Below, in pieces: positions 1 to 5,774 of a stretch of 10,955 bases of DNA. The stretch is from DASRZM01 sp035686365. Lineage in GTDB: Bacteria > Pseudomonadota > Gammaproteobacteria > Xanthomonadales > Xanthomonadaceae. Every line of letters begins with the position of its first letter. Position 1 is the stretch's first letter. The notes below the pieces were generated by a model. It was not told the origin of the DNA and did no database searches. It saw only the letters and a list, made by a program, of their open reading frames with translations. A program made the translations under genes and the position numbers. Location of the stretch: the NCBI GenBank assembly GCA_035686365.1, contig DASRZM010000011.1, positions 1 through 10,955 on the forward strand, written 5' to 3'.

Positions 1-153
1 GAGGACGACGGCCGCTGGATCGCGGAGGTGCCGGAGCTGCCGGGCGTGCTGGTCTACGGCGCCACCGAGGCCGAGGCGATGGCCAAGGCCGAGGTGCTGG
101 CGCTGCGCGCACTTGCCGAGCGCATCGAGCACGGTGAGGCGCAAGCGTTCTGA
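1..153 (+). CDS. HicB-family antitoxin-like protein, 3' end only
   Basis: The frame is open from the first base and ends at TGA 151-153, giving the last 50 residues. They begin EDDGRWIAEVPELPGVLVYG, followed by Ala/Glu-rich helix residues and a RIEHGE tail. The pattern GRWIAEVPELPG plus a helix of the ALALRALAERIEHGE type is characteristic of short HicB/UPF0150-type proteins. These have an RNase H-like fold and pair with the HicA mRNA interferase in type II toxin-antitoxin modules. No DNA-binding domain follows the fold, so this looks like the short form. No HicA-like gene follows; any partner would lie upstream, outside the window. Many short HicB proteins are solitary, so toxin-antitoxin activity is inference. 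The start codon is not visible. The gene converges on the Nmad3-like gene, with a repeat element between them. Confidence 0.8.
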   Translation, partial: EDDGRWIAEVPELPGVLVYGATEAEAMAKAEVLALRALAERIEHGEAQAF

Positions 154-174
154 GACGGCGCCGCAGCATCGCAG

Positions 175-254
175 TGTAGGAGCGGCCGTTGGCCGCGATG
201 GGTTCGCCGCGAGCTGCTGCGTGGACGAATTCGCGGCCAACGGCCGCTCCTACA
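175..254. repeat. REP pair, family A copy 1 (perfect 24-bp arms)
   Basis: A perfect inverted repeat: arms 175-198 and 231-254, separated by 32 bases. Each arm begins (read from outside) TGTAGGAGCGGCC and is itself a small hairpin, GCGGCC-GTT-GGCCGC. This is the architecture of REP sequences: a GTAG tetranucleotide 5' of an imperfect palindrome, here paired head to head. It sits between two convergent genes and may act as a bidirectional transcription barrier (inference). The TAG inside the right arm is the stop codon of the minus-strand gene. Confidence 0.93.
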
Positions 255-1131
255 GCGGGGGTGCGGGGGTTGTGCCAGAGTGGATGGTTGCGGCGATCCA
301 GTCGCGGGTTCGACGGTGATTTGCGTCGAGCACGAACTCCTGGCCCTTGGCGACGGTGCGCAGCAGGCAGTGGCGGCCGTGGCGGGTCCAGCGGGCGGGG
401 TCGGCGTGGTAGGACAGCGCTGCCCTGCCCGGCTTGGGCATGAACCAGGCCGGCAGGCGCCAGCGGCTGCGCGGGCCCTGCTCGCAGCTCAGGCGCAGCG
501 CGTCGTGGTAGTGGCGGAACAGGCCACCGCCGGGGTGGCCGGGCATCCGTGCGCTGCGCTCGGGTGCGATGTACAGCGTGTTGCGCGCGTCGCTGTAGTG
601 GCGCGGGTTGGCCATGTGCGGGTGGTCGGCGGTCCACGGGTGGCGGGCCAGGCAGCGGGCGCGTTCGCTGACGATCGGCAGCACCTCCTCCACCTCGAGC
701 CAGCCGAACAGCACGTGCAGGTGCGGGGCGCCGCGCGCCCAGCGCCAGCGGCCGTCCTGGCGCGCCACTTCGCGGAACCAGCCGAAGAACAGGAACACGG
801 CGCCCGGCCCCACGCCCTGCCCGGCCAGGTGCGCCTGCGCGGCGCCGGTCTGGCCCAGGCTGGGGCGCCAGCCCGGCAGGCGCAGCGAGGGCTTGCGGTC
901 CAGGTCCGGGTCCAGGTGCACGCGCGTGGCCGGAACGTGGCGACCGCGGCCGAGATCGCGCAGCAGGCCGCGCAGGTCCACGCCGGGTGCGTGCACATCG
1001 CGCAGGCGGAAGCTGTCGTGCGCTGAAGGAATCGGCAGCGGTAGCAGCCGTCCGTCTGGCAGGATCGGGCTGGGCATGCCGCCGTAGCCGGCGTCGAAGC
1101 CCTTGCGGGAGAGGATCAGGTGGGTGGGCAC
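250..1131 (-). CDS. Nmad3-type protein (nucleotide modification associated domain 3)
   Basis: The N-terminal stretch HLILSRKGFDAGYGGMPSPI, the following PDGRLLPLPIPS, and later GQTGAAQAHL, QGVGPGAVFLFFGWFREV and the SRWRLPAWF segment match the Nmad3 family as I remember it. That family was defined by comparative genomics as associated with DNA base-modification systems; its biochemistry is unknown to me. The domain fills nearly the whole protein. I prefer the GTG at 1131-1129 (293 aa), because the conserved region starts immediately after it. An in-frame TTG at 1155 would give 301 aa. Neither has a clear Shine-Dalgarno. The TAG stop (252-250) lies inside a repeat element. No methyltransferase, glycosyltransferase or kinase partner is nearby. 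A 248-codon frame on the opposite strand (280-1026) is a GC-bias shadow. Family call fairly sure; function unknown. Confidence 0.82.
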   Translation of the reverse strand: MPTHLILSRKGFDAGYGGMPSPILPDGRLLPLPIPSAHDSFRLRDVHAPGVDLRGLLRDLGRGRHVPATRVHLDPDLDRKPSLRLPGWRPSLGQTGAAQAHLAGQGVGPGAVFLFFGWFREVARQDGRWRWARGAPHLHVLFGWLEVEEVLPIVSERARCLARHPWTADHPHMANPRHYSDARNTLYIAPERSARMPGHPGGGLFRHYHDALRLSCEQGPRSRWRLPAWFMPKPGRAALSYHADPARWTRHGRHCLLRTVAKGQEFVLDANHRRTRDWIAATIHSGTTPAPPL

Positions 1132-1167
1132 GGCTGTTTTCGGGCGTGAGAACAACGCGGGGCGCTA

Positions 1168-1193
1168 TTAACGTATCCGGGCGTTTACGTTAA
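1168..1193. promoter_or_regulatory. Inverted repeat TTAACGTA-N10-TACGTTAA, operator-like
   Basis: Two perfect 8-bp arms, 1168-1175 and 1186-1193, flank a GC-rich 10-bp spacer, so arm centres are 18 bp apart, near two helical turns. The site is AT-rich against a GC-rich background and lies 37-62 bases upstream of the preferred GTG start of the Nmad3-like gene. On the minus strand TTGTTA (1196-1191) could be a -35 box, with a -10 candidate TACGTT (1175-1170, 15-bp gap) or GTTAAT (1172-1167, 18-bp gap). A dimeric regulator overlapping the promoter would fit, but the regulator is unknown. Confidence 0.5.
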
Positions 1194-1208
1194 CAACGAC
1201 CTGTACGG

Positions 1209-1221
1209 TTTGGGAGCGGCC
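1209..1221. repeat. Truncated family A REP half-element
   Basis: TTTGGGAGCGGCC resembles the outer part of the family A arm (TGTTGGAGCGGCC in the copy at 7985). The second half of its own hairpin is missing. A complete family B element begins at 1226, four bases later. This looks like a remnant of an older element interrupted or eroded next to the newer one; the order of events is inference. Confidence 0.5.
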
Positions 1222-1225
1222 CCAC

Positions 1226-1291
1226 GTAGGTCGGCACTACCGTGCCGACGCGCCGGGCCCCGCATTCGTCGGCACGGTAGTGCCGACCTAC
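1226..1291. repeat. REP pair, family B copy 1 (GTAG, SMAG-like)
   Basis: A perfect inverted repeat with 24-bp arms at 1226-1249 and 1268-1291 and an 18-bp spacer. Each arm starts with GTAG and contains the hairpin GTCGGCAC-TACC-GTGCCGAC. This is the structure of the GTAG-class REPs of Stenotrophomonas and relatives (called SMAG in S. maltophilia). Such elements are thought to be spread by REP-associated tyrosine transposases; no such transposase is in this window. Confidence 0.93.
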
Positions 1292-1306
1292 AAGGCGTCG
1301 CGGAGG

Positions 1307-1385
1307 TGTGGGTGCGGGCCATGCCCGCGATCGGCGAAGACCGGGCATTGCGGCAGACCGATCGCGGCCAACGGCCGCTCCTACA
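1307..1385. repeat. REP pair, family A copy 2 (diverged left arm)
   Basis: The right arm 1362-1385 is identical over 24 bases to the right arm of copy 1 (231-254). The left arm 1307-1330 has several changes, yet its own hairpin is kept as GCGGGC-CAT-GCCCGC: both strands of the stem changed together compared with GCGGCC/GGCCGC. The pairing of left arm to right arm is weakened, while each half-element still folds alone. The spacer also contains a CGGGCAT that can pair with ATGCCCG at 1321. Confidence 0.85.
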
Positions 1386-1394
1386 GTGTCGAAT

Positions 1395-1408
1395 AACAAT
1401 ATATTGTT
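1395..1408. promoter_or_regulatory. Perfect AT-rich palindrome, possible protein-binding site
   Basis: AACAATATATTGTT is a 14-bp perfect palindrome with a single G:C pair per half, unusual in this GC-rich sequence. It lies about 100 bases upstream of the hydrolase start and just outside the repeat element ending at 1385. It could be an operator or an AT-rich upstream promoter element. No regulator can be named from the sequence. Confidence 0.35.
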
Positions 1409-1476
1409 CAAGCTGTTAGCGGTTGTTTCTGCTGTAGAACATCAGGTTGGTGGGGCACCCCGCGCTGGCCGTCGCG

Positions 1477-1482
1477 TACGAT
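1477..1482 (+). promoter_or_regulatory. Possible -10 box of the hydrolase gene
   Basis: TACGAT at 1477-1482 resembles a sigma-70 -10 hexamer and lies 27 bases before the ATG at 1510, which would give a very short leader. No good -35 hexamer is found 16-18 bases upstream, so this is a weak prediction. Confidence 0.25.
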
Positions 1483-1509
1483 GGCCGCAGCCTTCCTGGT
1501 GCCTCCTGC

Positions 1510-2949
1510 ATGTCCGCCCTCGCCCGTCGGCGCATCGCCGATCTCCGCGGCATCGTCCAGCTTGCCGGGTTGGCCGTGGCCGAAGTCGCCGGCATCGCCG
1601 AGGGCGTGCATCGATCGGTGCTGGGCACGGTCGGCATGCCGGGGCCGGCGCCGGGACGCGTCGGCGGGATCACCGGCCTGGTCTACGGGGCCATCCGAAC
1701 GCTCTCGCGCGGCGCCGGCGACGCGGCTGATGGCGCGCTGGCTGCAGTGCAGGCGGTGCTGCCCGGCGACGCGAGGGCTGCACCGGGCTCACGCCGGCGC
1801 GAAGCGCTGGTGGCGGTGCTCAACGGGGTGATGGGCGACCGGCTGGTCGCTGCGGGCAATCCGCTGGCCACGCCGATGCGGCTGCGCTGCGGCGAGGTGC
1901 TGCTGGACGGGCGGTCGATGCCGGCGCTGGAGGGTGTCGGCGGCAAGCTGCTGGTGCTCGTGCACGGGCTGTGCCTGGACGACGGCCACTGGCAGGCGCG
2001 GGACGCCGGGCAGTGCGTCGACCACGGCCGCACGCTGGCGCAGGCGCTGGGCTACACGCCGCTGTACCTGCGCTACAACTCCGGGCTGCACGTGGCGGAC
2101 AACGGCCGGGCACTGTCGGCGCTGCTCGAGCGGCTGCTCGCGCACTGGCCGGTGCCGGTGCAGCAAGTGGTGCTGCTGGGCCACAGCCTGGGCGGGCTGG
2201 TGGCGCGCAGCGCGGTGCACCACGCGCAGGAACAGCAAGCGCGCTGGCCGGCGCGGTTGCGGGCGATGGTGTTCCTGGGCACGCCGCACCATGGCGCGCC
2301 GCTGGAACGCGCCGGCAGCAGGCTGCATGCGCTGCTGGGCAGCACGCCCTGGAGCGCACCGCTGGCGCGGCTGGGCGGCCTGCGCAGCGCCGGCATCACC
2401 GACCTGCGCTTCGGCCACGTGCTCGACCGCCACCGCCACGACGGCGACCGCTACACCGCCCGGCACGACCGCCGCGCGCCGGTTCCGCTGCCCGTCGGGG
2501 TGGCCTGCCATACCTACGCCGCCACCCGTTTGGCACGCCGCGGCGTGCTCGCCGACCGCGTGATCGGCGACGGCCTGGTGCCGCTGCGCAGTGCGCTGGG
2601 CCAGCACGAGGACGCTGACCACGCGCTGGGCTTTGCCGGCCACGCTCGCCGCATCGGCTGGCGCATGGGGCACCTTGAGCTGCTGTCGCGGCCCGAGGTC
2701 GGGCGGCAACTGGTGCGCTGGCTGGGGAAGGTCGACCAAGACGATGCACCGGAGGGCGCGCGGGCGGCTAGACTGGGCGCACCGGCGCGCCGGCCCGCGG
2801 CTGCGGGGCGCCCGCCGCCGGGTCCGACCAAGGGAGAGGCGCTCATGAGCAAGGGTTTGAACCAGAAGAAGCAGAGCAAGAAGAAACCGGCGAAGTCGCT
2901 GCTGGAAAAACGTGCGGCCAAGCACGAGAAGAAGCAGCAGAAGAAGTAG
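1510..2949 (+). CDS. Alpha/beta-fold hydrolase (GHSLGG lipase/esterase type) with Lys-rich C-terminal extension
   Basis: A serine hydrolase of the alpha/beta fold, probably acting on esters or lipids; the substrate is unknown. Numbering from the ATG at 1510: the oxyanion-side motif VLVHGLCLDD is near residue 150, the nucleophile elbow GHSLGG has Ser226, the loop FLGTPHHG follows the core strand as in many lipases, the likely acid is Asp354 in GDGLVPLRS, and the likely base is His388 in GHLELL. The first ~140 residues are family-specific and carry no clear signal peptide. After WLGK near residue 411 comes a low-complexity Pro/Ala/Gly/Arg stretch, and the frame continues without a stop into a 34-residue basic segment that begins with its own ATG at 2845. 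The product may therefore be 479 aa, or the last part may be translated separately. An upstream in-frame TTG at 1447 is less likely. No strong Shine-Dalgarno precedes the ATG. Confidence 0.85.
   Translation: MSALARRRIADLRGIVQLAGLAVAEVAGIAEGVHRSVLGTVGMPGPAPGRVGGITGLVYGAIRTLSRGAGDAADGALAAVQAVLPGDARAAPGSRRREALVAVLNGVMGDRLVAAGNPLATPMRLRCGEVLLDGRSMPALEGVGGKLLVLVHGLCLDDGHWQARDAGQCVDHGRTLAQALGYTPLYLRYNSGLHVADNGRALSALLERLLAHWPVPVQQVVLLGHSLGGLVARSAVHHAQEQQARWPARLRAMVFLGTPHHGAPLERAGSRLHALLGSTPWSAPLARLGGLRSAGITDLRFGHVLDRHRHDGDRYTARHDRRAPVPLPVGVACHTYAATRLARRGVLADRVIGDGLVPLRSALGQHEDADHALGFAGHARRIGWRMGHLELLSRPEVGRQLVRWLGKVDQDDAPEGARAARLGAPARRPAAAGRPPPGPTKGEALMSKGLNQKKQSKKKPAKSLLEKRAAKHEKKQQKK
2845..2949 (+). 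CDS. Small Lys-rich protein (34 aa), in frame within the end of the hydrolase frame
   Basis: The ATG at 2845 is preceded by AGGGAGAGG (2831-2839), a strong Shine-Dalgarno at good spacing. The product, MSKGLNQKKQSKKKPAKSLL followed by EKRAAKHEKKQQKK, is highly basic and predicted disordered or helical. I have a recollection, not checked, that xanthomonads encode similar stand-alone short proteins starting MSKGL.QKKQ. TAGACT at 2769-2774 could be a -10 box, with no convincing -35. The frame is the same as that of the hydrolase, so a fused product is also possible. Function unknown; a nucleic-acid or ribosome-binding role is only suggested by charge. Confidence 0.6.
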   Translation: MSKGLNQKKQSKKKPAKSLLEKRAAKHEKKQQKK

Positions 2950-2956
2950 GCGACCA

Positions 2957-2981
2957 CCGGCGGCACCGCCGGTGCCGCCGG
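2957..2981. terminator. Strong GC hairpin after the hydrolase/small protein
   Basis: CCGGCGGCACC (2957-2967), loop GCC, then GGTGCCGCCGG (2971-2981): an 11-bp perfect stem with a 3-base loop, starting 8 bases after the TAG at 2947-2949 and ending 44 bases before the next start. There is no T tract, so it is not a classical intrinsic terminator. It may terminate weakly, protect the mRNA 3' end or separate expression of the flanking genes. Confidence 0.45.
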
Positions 2982-3025
2982 GCGTGCCCGCCGATGTGCA
3001 GCGGGCCAGTGGACAGGAGCCGGCA

Positions 3026-3676
3026 ATGGGCGGCGAAGCGGGCGGTGGCCTGGAAATCCTGGGACGGCAGAGCTCGCACTACACGCGGGTGGTGCGCATC
3101 TTCGCGCACGAACTCGACCTGCCGGTCCGCTTCACCCCGATCTACGAGCTGATGAGCCTGGAGTCGGGTGACTATGGCGGCAACCCGGCGCTGAAGCTGC
3201 CGATCCTGCGCGCCGACGGCGAGGCGGTGTTCGGCACCCTCAACATCTGCCGCGTGCTGGTGCGCCGGGCCGGCCCCGGTCCGGTCGTGTGCTGGCCCGA
3301 GGATGCGCGCAGTGCGCTGCTGCTCAACGCCTACGAGATCCTGGCGCACGCCATGGCCGCGCAGGTCGAGGTGGTCTTCCACGAGATCGTGCAGCAGCGC
3401 CCGGCCGATGCGGCATCGATCAAGCGCCGGCAGAGCCTGCTGGCCTGCGTGGAATGGCTCGACCGCAGCCTGGACGGCGTGCTCACCGCCCTGCCCGACC
3501 GCACGCTCAGCTACTTCGAGGTCTGCCTGTACTGCCTGCTCAGCCACTTCCCGTTCCGCAATCCGATCCACCTGGGCGGCATGAGTGCGCTGACCGCGTT
3601 CGAGCGACGTTTCGGCGAGCGCCCCTCGGCAAAGGCCACGCCGTATCGCTTCGATGCGCCGCAGGCCGCGTCATGA
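3026..3676 (+). CDS. Glutathione S-transferase-like protein
   Basis: A 216-aa protein with a thioredoxin-like GST N-terminal half. It opens with the first strand LEILGRQSSHYTRVVRIFAH, where Ser16/Ser17 or Tyr19 occupy the usual active-site position. NPALKLPIL follows, with Pro59 as the probable cis-proline, and then the FGTLNICR segment in the position of the glutathione-binding turn. That turn is not the usual ES pair, so activity toward glutathione is uncertain. The C-terminal half is helical, as in the GST fold, with a Cys-containing LACVEW helix and a Tyr/Phe/Cys-rich stretch. The start ATG at 3026 follows AGGAG (3015-3019) at ideal spacing; the frame is open further upstream to 2912, but that part is Arg/Pro-rich and lacks family features. 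The stop overlaps the next start (ATGA at 3673-3676), so the two are translationally coupled. Confidence 0.78.
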   Translation: MGGEAGGGLEILGRQSSHYTRVVRIFAHELDLPVRFTPIYELMSLESGDYGGNPALKLPILRADGEAVFGTLNICRVLVRRAGPGPVVCWPEDARSALLLNAYEILAHAMAAQVEVVFHEIVQQRPADAASIKRRQSLLACVEWLDRSLDGVLTALPDRTLSYFEVCLYCLLSHFPFRNPIHLGGMSALTAFERRFGERPSAKATPYRFDAPQAAS

Positions 3677-3930
3677 GCGAAAAGGTCGACAAGGGCTTCG
3701 AGCTCAACTACTGGAACCTGTCCTACCGCAGGAAGCTGGTGCGCACATTGTGGATGGCAGTGATCTTCCTGCTGTTCTTCCTGTTCCCCGCCGACATGCG
3801 CTTCATGGGCATGAGCCGCAACGTGATGATCGTGCTGCTGTACCTGCTGCTGGTCCCGCAGGCGGTGTACAACTACCGCAAGTGGCAGCGCGAGAAGCGC
3901 GACCCCGGCCCCGAACGCCCCACCCCGTAG
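3673..3930 (+). CDS. Small membrane protein with two transmembrane helices, unknown function
   Basis: 85 aa. An N-terminal soluble part (KGFELNYWNLSYRRK) leads into a first hydrophobic helix at about 25-40 (WMAVIFLLFFLF), a short loop (PADMRFMGMSRN), and a second helix at about 50-66 (VMIVLLYLLLVPQAVY). A basic tail, RKWQREKR, and a Pro-rich end follow. Positive charges flank both ends, so both termini are predicted cytoplasmic. I do not recognise a family. The ATG overlaps the GST stop as ATGA, and no separate ribosome binding site is obvious, so translation probably depends on the upstream gene. The TAG stop is the TAG of the GTAG that starts the following repeat element. Confidence 0.75.
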   Translation: MSEKVDKGFELNYWNLSYRRKLVRTLWMAVIFLLFFLFPADMRFMGMSRNVMIVLLYLLLVPQAVYNYRKWQREKRDPGPERPTP

Positions 3931-3999
3931 GTCGGCACTACCGTGCCGACGCAATGCGCACCGGACTGGCCCGTCGGCACAGTAGTGCCGACCTACGGG
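3924..3999. repeat. REP pair, family B copy 2
   Basis: Core arms 3927-3950 and 3973-3996 match family B copy 1, with one substitution (A at 3981 instead of G). That change is in the loop of the individual hairpin GTCGGCAC-N4-GTGCCGAC, so the stem is intact. Here pairing extends three bases outward (CCC 3924-3926 with GGG 3997-3999). The element starts inside the last codons of the small membrane protein gene and supplies its stop. It may act as a terminator before the dehydrogenase gene (inference). Confidence 0.92.
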
Positions 4000-4097
4000 T
4001 AGATGTGTTTCGGAATGGCGCGTCGGCGCGGGCGCTGCTTCCGGTGGCCGGCGGAGCCCACACCGGGCAGGTTCGCGCGTCCGTTTGTCTGGACGGT

Positions 4098-4103
4098 TAC
4101 AAT
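4098..4103 (+). promoter_or_regulatory. Possible -10 box of the P5C dehydrogenase gene
   Basis: TACAAT matches the sigma-70 -10 consensus at five of six positions (TATAAT) and lies 27 bases before the ATG at 4131. It stands out in a GC-rich context. No convincing -35 is visible at 16-18 bp; a short inverted repeat CGTCC-N8-GGACG (4078-4095) occupies the place just upstream and could be a regulator site. It suggests that transcription of the dehydrogenase-kinase pair starts here rather than reading through from the GST gene. Confidence 0.45.
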
Positions 4104-4130
4104 CCGCGCCCTGCTTCCACGGAGCCGCCC

Positions 4131-5762
<1,632 letters not shown>

Positions 5763-5774
5763 GGCGGCCGCGCG

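Larger units (their letters stand above)
1156..1509. other. Divergent intergenic region packed with repeats
   Basis: This gap of about 350 bases separates the divergent Nmad3-like and hydrolase genes. In order it holds an inverted repeat at 1168-1193, a truncated family A half-element at 1209-1221, a complete family B element at 1226-1291, a diverged family A element at 1307-1385, an AT-rich palindrome at 1395-1408 and a possible -10 box at 1477-1482. I see no credible protein gene or tRNA. Short frames here have no family features. Confidence 0.8.

Noticed and set aside
154..320. A hicA toxin gene after the HicB-like gene
   Set aside because: No frame here has HicA features; the stretch is a REP pair and the end of the minus-strand gene.
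280..1026. A 248-codon plus-strand frame opposite the Nmad3-like gene
   Set aside because: Low-complexity Ala/Gly/Val/Arg composition and no family features, whereas the minus strand shows conserved motifs along its length.
175..1385. A CRISPR array, because of repeated 24-base units
   Set aside because: The units are inverted pairs with GTAG ends and irregular placement, not direct repeats with uniform spacers; no cas genes are present.
175..1385. An insertion sequence or transposon carrying the Nmad3 gene between terminal repeats
   Set aside because: The outer 24-mers are identical in the same orientation at 231 and 1362, but each belongs to its own paired REP element that also occurs alone at 7985. 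There is no transposase and no target-site duplication that I can see; recombination between copies remains possible.
1789..2925. A 378-codon minus-strand frame opposite the hydrolase
   Set aside because: Composition dominated by Arg, Ala, Gln and His; the plus strand contains a complete hydrolase triad.
4041..4066. CCGGTG...CACCGG inverted repeat upstream of the dehydrogenase
   Set aside because: Only 6 bp of stem with a 14-base loop, expected by chance in such GC-rich sequence.
3654..4130. Upstream extension of the P5C dehydrogenase frame
   Set aside because: It runs over the membrane protein gene and a REP element; ATG 4131 has a proper Shine-Dalgarno and the known family length.
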